Positions 1 to 8,672 of a DNA stretch of 64,000 bases are shown one piece after another (within the stretch, counting starts at the first letter, position 1; every line of letters starts with the position of its first letter). Both the position numbers and the translations under genes were made by a program. The notes beneath the pieces were generated by a model. The model was not told the origin of the DNA, made no database searches, and worked only from the letters and a program-made list of their open reading frames with translations. Source of the stretch: JBBQXK01 sp052387255 (GTDB lineage Bacteria; Pseudomonadota; Alphaproteobacteria; Rhodobacterales; Rhodobacteraceae); contig JBQTJI010000003.1 in NCBI GenBank assembly GCA_052387255.1, positions 13,382-77,381 of the forward strand, read 5' to 3'.

Positions 1-655
1 TGCCCATCATCTCGGATAAATCAACGGTAATGACAGTCACGCCAGCGGCTTGCAGTAGTTTCTCGGAGTAGCGCATGGTCTGAAAAGCCCCGGTGCGCGC
101 ACCGATAGAGCCGAGGCGCGCGCTGCGCAGACCCTTCACCGTGCGGCAGACACGGGCGAAACGGTCAAGATCCGCCTCGAACTCCTCGCCCCAAGTGTCG
201 CAGGTGTGGCTGGTCGTCTCGGTGAAGGGGACGCCGTATTGCCAAAAGTTGTTGGTGACGCTGATCTTGCCGCAGAAAGCATCGCGGCGTTCGGCGACCG
301 AGACCTTCGACACCTCGTCGTTCGAGGCCTGCAACAAGATCGGCACATTCAGCCGGGCGCGGTTCACCAGTTCGGCCACCGCGATCTCATCACCGAAGTT
401 CGGCAGGCAGATCACCAGCCCGTCGATCCTGTCGGCGTTGGCGCGCAAGTGTGCGGCGTAGAGGTCAGCATCGGCAATGCTTTGCACCGCGCCGTTGGCA
501 GTGGCCTCGAAAGGCAGCGTCACCGCGTCGATGCCCAGGCGGGCAAGCTTGGCCAGCACATCATCGCGGGCCGACTTGCAGGGTGCCGGGCTGAAGAACG
601 CGCGGCTGCCGACCACCACGCCCAAGCTGATCTTGCGGCGGAAGATGTTGGACAT
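1..655 (-). CDS. L-fucose/L-arabinose isomerase family protein, partial (C-terminus beyond left edge)
   Basis: About 218 codons are open on the minus strand from an ATG at 655 to the window edge, with no stop. The start is preceded by a strong GGGAGGGG ribosome site. The product begins MSNIFRRKISLGVVVGSRAF and carries LGSIGARTGAFQTMRYSEKL near the edge. This pattern, together with the Rossmann-like N-terminal segment, resembles the N-terminal half of fucose/arabinose-isomerase-fold proteins that interconvert aldoses and ketoses. It is divergent from the ribose-type ABC transporter at 960 and shares its promoter region, so it probably acts on the imported sugar or polyol. The active-site half is outside the window, so substrate and activity cannot be read here. 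Family assignment is from recalled pattern, not a search. Confidence 0.7.
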   Translation of the reverse strand, partial: MSNIFRRKISLGVVVGSRAFFSPAPCKSARDDVLAKLARLGIDAVTLPFEATANGAVQSIADADLYAAHLRANADRIDGLVICLPNFGDEIAVAELVNRARLNVPILLQASNDEVSKVSVAERRDAFCGKISVTNNFWQYGVPFTETTSHTCDTWGEEFEADLDRFARVCRTVKGLRSARLGSIGARTGAFQTMRYSEKLLQAAGVTVITVDLSEMMG

Positions 656-703
656 TGTTCCCCTCCCGGACCCTGCAGCCACGCCTATGTGGCCACGGGT
701 TGA

Positions 704-740
704 TTTCGAATTATCGCGAATTATGACGATTTATCTCGAC
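704..740. promoter_or_regulatory. 10-bp-phased tandem half-sites, probable operator for the DeoR-type regulator
   Basis: Three copies of CGAATTAT-like octamers lie at exact 10-bp spacing: 707-714 CGAATTAT, 717-724 CGAATTAT, 727-734 CGATTTAT. A further CGAC follows at 737. They sit in the divergent 304-bp region between the isomerase-like gene and the ABC operon. DeoR/GlpR proteins often bind direct repeats placed about one helical turn apart, and such a regulator is encoded at 5250. The link is inferred. Confidence 0.45.
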
Positions 741-921
741 TGCCTGCAGAAGGCAAGGCCGTTTGCGGGCCACATCGTTTGACGCTCGGGCCACACAAGG
801 CATATGTGGGGCGCAGACTCATCCAAGCAACAACCTGCATGCTCCAACTTGCGCAAAGTTCGCGATCATTAGAAAGTATTTGACAACCATGTACGAGAGA
901 TTGACACATATAACGCAGCGA

Positions 922-943
922 ATCGAATCATTTCGATATCGTA
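922..943. promoter_or_regulatory. second CGAA half-site pair / short inverted repeat just upstream of the binding-protein gene
   Basis: CGAATCAT (924-931) and CGATATCG (934-941) again have a 10-bp step. They can also be read as the inverted repeat ATCGAA (922-927) / TTCGAT (932-937). The site lies 20 to 40 bp before the ATG at 960, downstream of TTGACA-like elements at 880 and 901. It resembles the cluster at 704-740, so one regulator could bind both. The rest of 656-959 shows no gene. Confidence 0.35.
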
Positions 944-959
944 TGAAAGGGAGGACATC

Positions 960-1907
960 ATGATTCTGAACCGCCGACATGTGGTCGGGGGGCTGGCTGC
1001 CGCTGTCTCAGGCATCCTTCCCACGCTTTCCCTTGCGCAAGCCAAGGGCACCATCGCGATCATCACCCCCAGCCACGACAACCCGTTCTTCAAGGCCGAA
1101 GCCGATGGCGCCGCCGCCAAGGCCGTTGAGCTGGGTTACGAGGCCATGGTGCTGGTACACGATGACGACGCCAATAAGCAGTCGGAGCTTTTCGACACAG
1201 TGATCGCCGCCGGGGTCAAGGCGATCATCCTCGACAACGCAGGCGCGGACGCCTCGGTCGCTGCGGTCCAGAAGGCCAAGGACGCGGGCATCCCGTCCTT
1301 CCTGATCGACCGCGAGATCACGGCGACCGGCGTGGCCGTCAGCCAGATTGTGTCTAACAACTACCAAGGTGCCCAGCTGGGGGCCGAGGAGTTCGTCAAG
1401 CTGATGAGCGAAGCCGGCGACTATGCCGAGCTGGTCGGCAAGGAATCCGACACGAATGCCGGCATCCGGTCGCAGGGCTATACCGATGTCATCTCGCAGT
1501 ATCCGGACCTGAAACTGGTGGCCAAGCAGACCGCGAACTGGTCGCAGACCGAAGCCTTCACGGTGATGGAGTCGATGCTGCAGGCCAATCCCGGCATCAA
1601 GGGCGTGATCTCGGGCAATGACACTATGGCCATGGGCGCCTGGGCGGCACTGGAAGCCGCCGGCCGCACGGATGTTATCGTGGTCGGCTTCGACGGCTCG
1701 AACGACGTGCGTGACAGCATACTGGCGGGTGGCGTCAAGGCCACCGTCCTGCAGCCGGCCTATGCGCAGGCGCAGATGGCGGTGGAACAGGCGGACACCT
1801 ACCTCAACACCGGCTCGACTGGACTGGAGGAAAAGCAGCTGATGGACTGCGTGCTGGTGAATGCCGACAACGCGGCCAAGCTCGAAACCTTCGCGCTGAC
1901 TGCGTGA
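960..1907 (+). CDS. ribose-type sugar ABC transporter, periplasmic substrate-binding protein
   Basis: This 315-aa protein belongs to the periplasmic binding protein family 1 (RbsB/XylF-like, CUT2 transporters). It captures a sugar or polyol in the periplasm and delivers it to the permease at 4134. The N-terminus has an NRRHVVGG twin-arginine-like stretch, a hydrophobic core and a likely cleavage site at LAQA. The mature part begins with the typical GTIAIITPSHDNPFF strand and contains SGNDTMAMGAWAAL and VVGFDGSNDV, which match the conserved hinge and ligand-binding loops of the family. An AAAGGGAGG ribosome site precedes the ATG. It is the first gene of an operon with a DUF2291 lipoprotein, ATPase, permease and DeoR regulator. 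The ligand cannot be named from sequence; the isomerase-like neighbour suggests a pentose, deoxysugar or polyol. Confidence 0.88.
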   Translation: MILNRRHVVGGLAAAVSGILPTLSLAQAKGTIAIITPSHDNPFFKAEADGAAAKAVELGYEAMVLVHDDDANKQSELFDTVIAAGVKAIILDNAGADASVAAVQKAKDAGIPSFLIDREITATGVAVSQIVSNNYQGAQLGAEEFVKLMSEAGDYAELVGKESDTNAGIRSQGYTDVISQYPDLKLVAKQTANWSQTEAFTVMESMLQANPGIKGVISGNDTMAMGAWAALEAAGRTDVIVVGFDGSNDVRDSILAGGVKATVLQPAYAQAQMAVEQADTYLNTGSTGLEEKQLMDCVLVNADNAAKLETFALTA

Positions 1908-1972
1908 TGCGGCCTGAACCGGTGCGGCCCGCTCCCGGCCGCGCCGGTTCCCCTTTCCAGTCCGGAGTCAGC

Positions 1973-2614
1973 ATGACCCGTCTGCCGCATCTCGCGCTGG
2001 CCTGTCTGGCGGTCCTCGAGCTTTCCGCGTGCAAGATCATCAAGAACCCAGAGCCGGGCGCGGCCACGGAAATTCCCGCCGGTGAAGCGGGCGACGAGGC
2101 GCGCAACGCCATTCTGCTGGACGCTACGCTGGACACCGATCTTCTGCCGCTGATCCGCGCGCGCGCCCAGTCGGTGGCGGACCTACGCGCCGCACTTGCG
2201 GGTGGCCTCGATGCCGCAGGTGCCGCCAGCGGCAACCGGGGCGCGGGCGCGGGCGCTGCATGGAACTTTGCGGTCACCGGACCCGGAACGGTGGTCGCCG
2301 CCAATCTGGAAACCCGCGCCCGCACGGCCGACCTCGACATCGACGATGACGGGCTTGCGGACCTGACGCTGCAGCTGGGCCCGGTGATCAAGGGCACCGC
2401 GCTGCGCGACGTGGCACCGATCTACGATTTTAACGACTTCCGCGATCAGATCGAATTCGCCAAGCTGGGCCGGGCCATCAACGACCGGATCTTTGGCGCT
2501 CTGACCCTGCCCGAGGGTGATCTGGTCGGCCGGAAGCTGGGCTTTGTCGGGGCGGTCACCCTACGGGCAGCGGACGATCCGTGGCTGGTGACCGTGTTCG
2601 AGATCACGCAATGA
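1973..2614 (+). CDS. DUF2291 family periplasmic lipoprotein of sugar ABC operon
   Basis: This 213-aa product has an N-terminal lipoprotein signal ending in the lipobox LSAC, so it should be lipid-anchored facing the periplasm. The ATG at 1973 is chosen because GGAG precedes it and it places the lipobox correctly; an earlier in-frame GTG at 1904 would overlap the previous gene and bury the signal. The C-terminal half contains DVAPIYDFNDFRDQIEFAKL, the hallmark stretch of DUF2291 proteins as I recall them. The family occurs inside ribose-type ABC operons and its role is not established; an accessory function in ligand binding or transporter assembly is a guess. The stop overlaps the ATPase start in an ATGA junction, indicating translational coupling. 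Confidence 0.8.
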   Translation: MTRLPHLALACLAVLELSACKIIKNPEPGAATEIPAGEAGDEARNAILLDATLDTDLLPLIRARAQSVADLRAALAGGLDAAGAASGNRGAGAGAAWNFAVTGPGTVVAANLETRARTADLDIDDDGLADLTLQLGPVIKGTALRDVAPIYDFNDFRDQIEFAKLGRAINDRIFGALTLPEGDLVGRKLGFVGAVTLRAADDPWLVTVFEITQ

Positions 2615-4137
2615 AGGGCTCGGGGATCGGTCTGCAGGTCCTGGGCGGCGTGAAGATTTATCCCGGCACGCGCGCGCTGAAAGGCGTCAATTTCGACCTG
2701 CATATGGGTGCCGTGAACGTACTCGTGGGCGAGAACGGTGCCGGAAAATCCACACTGATGAAGGTGATCGCCGGCGTCGAGGCCCTGACCGAGGGCCGCA
2801 TCCTGATGGACGAACGCGAGGTTCGGTTTCGGTCCAAGTCGGATGCGGTGGCGCGGGGCATCGGCATCGTGTTCCAGGAACTGAACCTATTCCCCAACCT
2901 GACGGTCGCTGAGAACATTTTCATCGGCCGCGAACTGGTGCGCGGCCGCATCGACATCGACGCCGCCCGCCAGCGGCAAGAGGCGGCGACCCTTATGCAG
3001 CGGCTGGAGCAGGACATCGACCCCGACACCCCGCTTGGCCATTTGCGGGTCGGTCAGCAGCAGATCGTCGAGATCGCCAAGGCGCTGGCGCAGCACGCCC
3101 GCATCCTGATCCTCGACGAACCGACCAGCGCGCTGTCCGCCGCCGAGGTCGAGGTCCTGTTCGGGATCATCCGAGACCTGACGGCCCAGGGGGTAGGCAT
3201 TGTATACATCTCACACCGGCTGGAGGAACTGATCCGCATCGGTGACCGCATCACCGTCCTGCGTGACGGGCTGATCACCGGCGACCGCAGCATGTCGGGC
3301 GTCGACATTCCCTGGATCGTGCGCGCGATGATCGGCGAAGGATCTAAGGAGTATCCCCGCACTGCGCCGCCGAGTTTCGGGGCCGAGGTGTTCCGGGCCG
3401 AAGATGTGACCCTGCCGCGCGCCGGTGGCGGCAACACGGTTGATCATATGTCCCTGTCGGTGCGCCGGGGCGAGATCGTCGGCCTCTACGGCCTGATGGG
3501 CGCAGGCCGGACCGAATTCGTCGAATGCATCATGGCCCAGCACCCGCATGCCGCCGGGCGATTTTTCGTCGAGGGGCAACCGCTGGTGAATCCCGAGGTC
3601 GCGGCACGCATCGCGCGCGGGATCGCCCTGATCCCCGAGGACCGCAAGCGCGACGGGCTGGTGCAGATCATGGCGATCCGCGAGAACCTGACCCTGTCGG
3701 CGCTGGGCCGGTTCACTCGCCTGTTCCACCTGAACCTCGCCGCTGAGGCCGCGTCGGCAATGGAATCGGTGCGCCGGCTGACGATCAAGATCGCCAGCCC
3801 GGAAAACCCGGTTTCCTCGCTTTCGGGCGGCAACCAGCAGAAGGTGGTGATCGGCAAGGCGCTGATGACCAACCCGAAGATCCTTCTGATGGACGAACCC
3901 AGCCGTGGCATAGACATTGGTGCGAAAGCCGAGGTGTTCCGCATGATGCGCGCGCTTGCGGCCGACGGGCTGGGCATCCTCTTTGTCACCTCCGACCTGG
4001 ACGAGGTGCGCTCGCTCTCGGACCGCATCCTCGTCATGGCCAACGGCCGCATCACCGGGGAATTCCCCGGCGATGCCGAGCCCGCCCTCATCATCGGGGC
4101 AGCCAGCCCCGGACAGCCGAAAGTCCATGCCACATGA
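2611..4137 (+). CDS. sugar ABC transporter ATP-binding protein, double ATPase (RbsA/XylG type)
   Basis: This 508-aa cytoplasmic ATPase has two fused nucleotide-binding domains, normal for CUT2 transporters. Domain 1 has Walker A GENGAGKST at about residues 41-49 and Walker B ILILDEPTSALS. Domain 2 has the usual degenerate P-loop GLMGAGRTE near residue 294, the signature LSGGNQQK and LLMDEPSRGIDIGAK. It powers import through the permease at 4134. The start is set at the ATG at 2611, which overlaps the previous stop (ATGA). A longer frame beginning at 2581 would invade the DUF2291 gene. The ATGA overlap with the next gene shows tight operon packing. Confidence 0.92.
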   Translation: MKGSGIGLQVLGGVKIYPGTRALKGVNFDLHMGAVNVLVGENGAGKSTLMKVIAGVEALTEGRILMDEREVRFRSKSDAVARGIGIVFQELNLFPNLTVAENIFIGRELVRGRIDIDAARQRQEAATLMQRLEQDIDPDTPLGHLRVGQQQIVEIAKALAQHARILILDEPTSALSAAEVEVLFGIIRDLTAQGVGIVYISHRLEELIRIGDRITVLRDGLITGDRSMSGVDIPWIVRAMIGEGSKEYPRTAPPSFGAEVFRAEDVTLPRAGGGNTVDHMSLSVRRGEIVGLYGLMGAGRTEFVECIMAQHPHAAGRFFVEGQPLVNPEVAARIARGIALIPEDRKRDGLVQIMAIRENLTLSALGRFTRLFHLNLAAEAASAMESVRRLTIKIASPENPVSSLSGGNQQKVVIGKALMTNPKILLMDEPSRGIDIGAKAEVFRMMRALAADGLGILFVTSDLDEVRSLSDRILVMANGRITGEFPGDAEPALIIGAASPGQPKVHAT

Positions 4138-5177
4138 GCGCCGCCTCTCCCCCGATGCAAGCCCTGCTTCTCTTGCTGCGACTGCGCACATTTGTGGCCC
4201 TGATCCTGGTCTTTGCGTTCTTCGCAGTTATGGCCCCAAACTTCCTGACGACGGCCAATGCGGTTATCATCTCGAAGCACGTCGCGCTGAATGCCTTTCT
4301 GGCGATAGGGATGACCTTCGTCATCATTACCGGCGGGATCGACCTGTCCGTCGGGTCCATTGTCGGGCTTTGCGCCATGGTCGCGGGCTGGCTGGTGCTG
4401 AACGGGGTGGATACCGGGCTCGGTTATACGATCTGGTTCAATACGACCGAAATTGTCGGCCTCGTCATGTTGGTGGGGATCGGCGTGGGCTGGATCAACG
4501 GTATCCTGATTACCCGGCTGAACGTCGCGCCCTTCATCGCCACGCTTGGCACGCTCTACATTGCGCGGGGCGTGGCGCTCTTGTCCTCGGGCGGGCGCAC
4601 GTTCCCCAACCTGTCGGGTGGCGAGGACTTTGGGACGGCCAGTTTCCCCTTCATCGGCACGGGCACGATCCTGAGCCTTCCGGTCATGGTGTGGATGCTG
4701 ATCGCCGTCGCCATCCTTGCCCACTACATCTCGCGCCGCACACCGCTCGGCCGCCACATCTACGCCGTCGGCGGCAATGAACGCGGGGCAGCCCTGTCGG
4801 GTGTCAAGGTCACCCGCATCAAGATGTTCGTCTACATGTTTTCGGGCTTCTGCGCCGCGCTCGTCGGGCTGATCATCGCCAGCCAGCTGCAGGCCAGCCA
4901 CCCGGCCACCGGCGAGACCTTCGAGCTGAACGCGATCGCCGCGGCGGTGCTAGGCGGCACGTCGATGTCGGGCGGGCGCGGGCGGATCATCGGCACCATC
5001 GTCGGCGCCTTCGTGATTGGCATCCTGTCGGACGGGCTGATCATGATGGGGGTGTCCAGTTTCTGGCAGACCGTAATCAAGGGCGTCGTTATCATCGTGG
5101 CCGTGGTCATCGACCAAGCCCAGAACCGGCTGCAGGCCCGCGTGGCGCTGGCGCAAGAGGCTGCCGCCGGCCGGTGA
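4134..5177 (+). CDS. sugar ABC transporter permease (RbsC/XylH type)
   Basis: The 347-aa protein has eight to ten hydrophobic segments and the family signature GGIDLSVGSIVGL near residue 66. Near the C-terminus are ETFELNAIAAAVLGGTSMSG and GRGRIIGTIVGAF, the conserved EAA-like coupling region of CUT2 permeases. It forms the membrane channel, probably as a homodimer, for the substrate brought by the 960 binding protein. The ATG overlaps the ATPase stop by four bases. The region between this gene and the DeoR gene (5178-5249) holds TTTCG repeats interpreted as an operator. Confidence 0.92.
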   Translation: MSAASPPMQALLLLLRLRTFVALILVFAFFAVMAPNFLTTANAVIISKHVALNAFLAIGMTFVIITGGIDLSVGSIVGLCAMVAGWLVLNGVDTGLGYTIWFNTTEIVGLVMLVGIGVGWINGILITRLNVAPFIATLGTLYIARGVALLSSGGRTFPNLSGGEDFGTASFPFIGTGTILSLPVMVWMLIAVAILAHYISRRTPLGRHIYAVGGNERGAALSGVKVTRIKMFVYMFSGFCAALVGLIIASQLQASHPATGETFELNAIAAAVLGGTSMSGGRGRIIGTIVGAFVIGILSDGLIMMGVSSFWQTVIKGVVIIVAVVIDQAQNRLQARVALAQEAAAGR

Positions 5178-5193
5178 CCCTCAGAGCTTGGTT

Positions 5194-5204
5194 TTTCGCT
5201 TTCG
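5194..5204. promoter_or_regulatory. TTTCG direct repeat upstream of deoR-type gene, possible autoregulatory operator
   Basis: TTTCG (5194-5198), one base, TTTCG (5200-5204), followed by further TTCG and TTTC elements up to the TTG start at 5250. This is the complement of the CGAA-type half-sites seen at 704-740 and 924-941. Assignment as binding site of the adjacent regulator is inference. Confidence 0.3.
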
Positions 5205-5249
5205 TTCCATTACGCTCCGGTTCGATCACTTTCATTTGGGGAAACACCC

Positions 5250-6059
5250 TTGCTGAAACCGAAAGCTGAGACCGCCCGGCAGGAACCCGTCACCGGACTT
5301 CTGTCGGAACCCCGTCGCCGCCGGATTCTCGAATGGATTCAGGAGGAAGGCTCGGCACGGGTGCGAGAGCTCGCGGTTGCCTTCAAGGTATCCGAAGCCA
5401 CTATCCGGCAGGATCTGGAGCGGCTGGATCAGGAAGGCCAAATCACCCGCGAACACGGCGGTGCGTTCCTAAACACAGTGCCGACCCAAGTCGGCAGCAT
5501 GACGCTTCACCATCAGGAGAACATGGAGCAGAAGCGGCGGATCGGCGCGCTGGCCGCCGATCTGGTGAAGGACGGCGAGACGATCATCCTCGACGCCGGC
5601 ACTACGACGACTGAAATTGCGCTGCGCCTTGTCGACCGCCGCAATCTGACAGTCATTACCAACGCGCTGAATATCGCCATCATCCTAGGTGCCGTGCCTA
5701 GCAATGCCGTCCACATGCCGGGCGGCCAGTTCAAGGCGCCGACGCTTTCGCTTTCGGGTGACAAATCGGTGGAGTACTTCCGCAACATCTTTGCCGGAAA
5801 GTTGTTCCTCGCCACGGCCGGGGTCGCCTTGGATGCCGGGCTGACCTATCCCTCCTTTGCCGACCTGCAGCTGAAAGAGGCCATGATCAAGGCGGCGAGC
5901 CGAGTTTTTCTGGTGGCGGATTCGACCAAGATAAACAAGTCGAGCTTTACGCGGCTGGGTTCGCTGGAACTAATCCACGCCTTCGTCACCGACAGCGCGA
6001 TCTCTGAGGCCGATGCCAATGCCTTTCGGACGCGAGGCATCGAGATGCTGATCGCCTGA
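5250..6059 (+). CDS. DeoR/GlpR family transcriptional regulator
   Basis: The 269-aa protein has an N-terminal DeoR winged helix (RRRRILEWIQEEGSARVREL then VSEATIRQDLERLDQEGQIT, about residues 19-65). A C-terminal phosphosugar-sensor domain follows, with GETIILDAGTTTTEIA and VFLVADSTKINKSSF, features shared with GlpR and AgaR. Such proteins usually repress a sugar operon and release DNA when a phosphorylated intermediate binds. The start is a TTG at 5250 preceded by TTGGGGA. It sits at the end of the ribose-type ABC operon and probably controls it and the divergent isomerase-like gene. Confidence 0.88.
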   Translation: MLKPKAETARQEPVTGLLSEPRRRRILEWIQEEGSARVRELAVAFKVSEATIRQDLERLDQEGQITREHGGAFLNTVPTQVGSMTLHHQENMEQKRRIGALAADLVKDGETIILDAGTTTTEIALRLVDRRNLTVITNALNIAIILGAVPSNAVHMPGGQFKAPTLSLSGDKSVEYFRNIFAGKLFLATAGVALDAGLTYPSFADLQLKEAMIKAASRVFLVADSTKINKSSFTRLGSLELIHAFVTDSAISEADANAFRTRGIEMLIA

Positions 6060-6404
6060 CGCGGATCTCCTGCTACCCGCGACAACTGGTGCAAAAACTC
6101 TGGTGAGTCGGCACCGCGACGATGCCCCCCTATTGTTCAGGGCATCGTCTAGGTCTTGCCGCATGTGGGCCGTACCGATCTTGGGTCCGCCTTGAACTTC
6201 TTTCGGAAAAGTCAAAAGTCAGCCGCTGTCTGCGGAAGGGATGCGGAATCTCTTCACTTTTGCGACAGCATCCGAGGCGTATAAAGGAGTTCGAAAGTAT
6301 ACAGCAACCCCATTTGCCTAAAACGAGAAAAATATTGACGAAATCGATGGGTTCTGGTCATCTACATACGCGGTCAAAGCCGCGATTTCTGGGAGGAGTA
6401 TCGA
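6060..6404 (+). other. 345-bp non-coding region, promoter region of the second sugar operon
   Basis: No credible gene is present. A TTGACG element at 6335-6340 lies 70 bp before the binding-protein ATG, but no good -10 hexamer sits at standard spacing. GGGAGGAG immediately precedes the ATG at 6405. No regulator gene for this operon is visible in the window. Confidence 0.4.
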
Positions 6405-7649
6405 ATGACTAAACGCACCGCTTTCGGCGGGATGGCCGTCCTTTGCCTGTCAACTGCCTTTGCTGTTCCTGCGCTTGCCGGGGAAGTGAAAATCTGGGCG
6501 CTGACATTTCCAAGCGACGCTGTGGATGCGGCTTGGACAAAGATCGTTGCCGAGTTCGAAGCCGCGAACCCGGAGACGACGATCAAGATGGAAAATCGCT
6601 CGATCGACGAACACAAGGCCGCGATGCGCGTCGCGGCTCAGTCGGATCAGGGTCCCGACATCTACTTCATGTGGGCCGGTCTGGGCCTGGGCGGGGAGTT
6701 TGTGAACGCTGGGCTTTCCAAGCCGCTGGATGACTACTTTGCCCAGTATGGCTGGGATGAAAAACTGGTCGGCACTGCCGCAGGCTTCACTAAGAACTAT
6801 CCGCCAAACCGCCACGGCGTGCCCTACACCTTTCGGGGTGAGGCACTCTACTACAACAAGGCCCTGTTCGAGCAGGCCGGCATCACGTCGGTGCCTGCGA
6901 CCTACGACGAGTTGAAGGCCGCGGCCGGCAAGCTGAAGGAGGCCGGCATTCCTGCCATGACCTTTGGCGGTACAGTGAACTGGCACCTGATGCGGCTGAT
7001 GGACGTCATCCTGGAGACCGAATGCGGAGCCGAAAAGCACGATGCGCTGAAGGCGATGACTCTCGACTGGGCGGCAGAGCCCTGCGCCACCGAAAGCTTC
7101 GTCGAGCTTCACGACTGGACATCAAACTACATGCTGACGCCTTTCATGGGAATCGACCAGGCGCAGTCCGCAAACCTGTTCGTCGCGGGCAAGGCCGCCA
7201 TGATGCTGGAAGGAGACTGGTTCGTCGGTCAGATGAAAGAAGCCGGTCTTAACGAAAAGCAGCTTGACATCTTTCCGTTTCCGACCGGGACTAACCGGCT
7301 TTATGGTTTTGGAGAGAACTTCTATGTGTCGACAAAGACCGCTGTCGCCGACGAGTCCGCAAAGTTCCTCGACTACCTGATCTCGTCGGATGTTCAGCAG
7401 GAGTTTCTCGGGACGTTCGGGTCTGTCTCGGTCAATGGCGAGGTGAAGTACAAGACGGTCGCGCCCCTTGACCAAAAGTGGCTGGATATCTTTGCCAGCT
7501 ATTCCGAGGTCTATGTGAATGGTGACCAGGCCTTCCCGCTGGACGTGACAACCGAATTCTTCCGCGTGATCAACGAGGTCGCGTCGGACGCGCTGGCCCC
7601 GGAAGATGCTGCCAAGGCGATGCAGACCTTCATCGCGGGCCGTGGCTGA
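6405..7649 (+). CDS. CUT1-type sugar ABC transporter, extracellular solute-binding protein family 1
   Basis: The 414-aa protein has a classical signal peptide (MTKRTAFGG, hydrophobic core, VPALAG cleavage near residue 25). The mature fold resembles MalE/UgpB-like family 1 binding proteins: AAQSDQGPDIYFMWAG, FRGEALYYNKALFEQAGI and GKAAMMLEGDWFVGQM are the usual ligand-site and hinge motifs. It should bind an oligosaccharide or glycoside in the periplasm. A strong GGGAGGAG site supports the start. It leads an operon with two permeases, a glycoside-hydrolase-like enzyme and an MsmX-type ATPase. Ligand unknown. Confidence 0.9.
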   Translation: MTKRTAFGGMAVLCLSTAFAVPALAGEVKIWALTFPSDAVDAAWTKIVAEFEAANPETTIKMENRSIDEHKAAMRVAAQSDQGPDIYFMWAGLGLGGEFVNAGLSKPLDDYFAQYGWDEKLVGTAAGFTKNYPPNRHGVPYTFRGEALYYNKALFEQAGITSVPATYDELKAAAGKLKEAGIPAMTFGGTVNWHLMRLMDVILETECGAEKHDALKAMTLDWAAEPCATESFVELHDWTSNYMLTPFMGIDQAQSANLFVAGKAAMMLEGDWFVGQMKEAGLNEKQLDIFPFPTGTNRLYGFGENFYVSTKTAVADESAKFLDYLISSDVQQEFLGTFGSVSVNGEVKYKTVAPLDQKWLDIFASYSEVYVNGDQAFPLDVTTEFFRVINEVASDALAPEDAAKAMQTFIAGRG

Positions 7650-7784
7650 TCCAGAACCGCCGGAATCCTCCCATTTGCCTGGGCGGGTGTCGGTGTGGAC
7701 CGGACAGACCGTTCAAAGCCCGAAACCCTTCTGGCGGTCCCGCTGAACGGGCGGAACCGCTTTTTCAACCTCCGGAGGCCGTTT

Positions 7785-8672
7785 ATGGCCGCGATTTCGC
7801 TGCGCCCAAGAACACAGGGCTGGATGATGCTCGCGCCCGCTCTTGCGGTCTATCTGCTGTTCGCGGTCTACCCGATGTTCAACGTGATGGTGATGTCGTT
7901 TTCCAAGTGGAACGGCCTGACGCTGGAGGCGCCCTTCGTCGGGCTCGACAACTATCGCTATGTGTTGAACAGCGACCCGGTGTTCTGGGGCGCTTTCGTC
8001 AACACGCTCTGGTGGACCGTGCTATCGCTGGTCATCCCAAACCTCGTTAGTTTCGGGCTGGCTCTGGCGCTTAACCAATCGCTGCCGGGGCGCGCATCGC
8101 TTAGGGTGGTCTACTATCTGCCGGTGATCATCGCCTCGATCGCGGTCGCGACGATCTGGAAATGGATGTACAATCCCTTTTTCGGCCTCTTCAACGGCTT
8201 CCTGACAAACTGGGGTTTTCAAGCGCTGGACTGGCTCGGCGACAAGAAGTTGGCACTCTGGTCGGTCTTTGCGGCACATGTCTGGCAGTCGGTCGGCTTT
8301 GCGATGGTTCTATTTCTGGCCGGTCTGCAATCGGTCTCTACGACGCTGGTCGAAGCCGCGCGGATCGACGGTGCCGGCCGCTGGGCGGTCTTTCGTCACG
8401 TGACGCTGCCCGCGCTGCGTCCGACGATTGCGGTCGTGCTGGTCCTGTCGCTGATCAATTCGCTGAAGGCCTTTGATATTGTTTATGGCATGACCGGCGG
8501 GGGGCCCGCGCAATCCACCCAGATGCTGGCAATGTGGGCCTATGGCCAGGCCATGCAGCTGGGCAACTTCGGTCAGGGTGCTGCAATCTCTGTCATTTTG
8601 CTGCTGATGACGCTGGTCATCGTCATTCCCTACCTGCGCTGGATGATGCAGAACCACGAGGCCGGACGATGA
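7785..8672 (+). CDS. sugar ABC transporter permease, MalF/UgpA type
   Basis: This 295-aa protein has six membrane segments and the binding-protein-dependent transport signature VEAARIDGAGRWAVFRHVTL, the EAA loop that docks on the ATPase. The ATG at 7785 is chosen because CCGGAGG lies just upstream and the first membrane helix (MMLAPALAVYLLFAVYP) then falls at residues 14-32. A frame extension to 7695 adds 30 residues without typical features. It overlaps the next permease by an ATGA junction. Together with the gene at 8669 it should form a heterodimeric inner-membrane channel. Confidence 0.9.
   Translation: MAAISLRPRTQGWMMLAPALAVYLLFAVYPMFNVMVMSFSKWNGLTLEAPFVGLDNYRYVLNSDPVFWGAFVNTLWWTVLSLVIPNLVSFGLALALNQSLPGRASLRVVYYLPVIIASIAVATIWKWMYNPFFGLFNGFLTNWGFQALDWLGDKKLALWSVFAAHVWQSVGFAMVLFLAGLQSVSTTLVEAARIDGAGRWAVFRHVTLPALRPTIAVVLVLSLINSLKAFDIVYGMTGGGPAQSTQMLAMWAYGQAMQLGNFGQGAAISVILLLMTLVIVIPYLRWMMQNHEAGR

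Noticed and set aside
3211..4901. Leftward open frames opposite the sugar ATPase and permease genes
   Set aside because: Low-complexity Arg/Asp/Pro-rich products overlapping clear ABC genes; no start signals.
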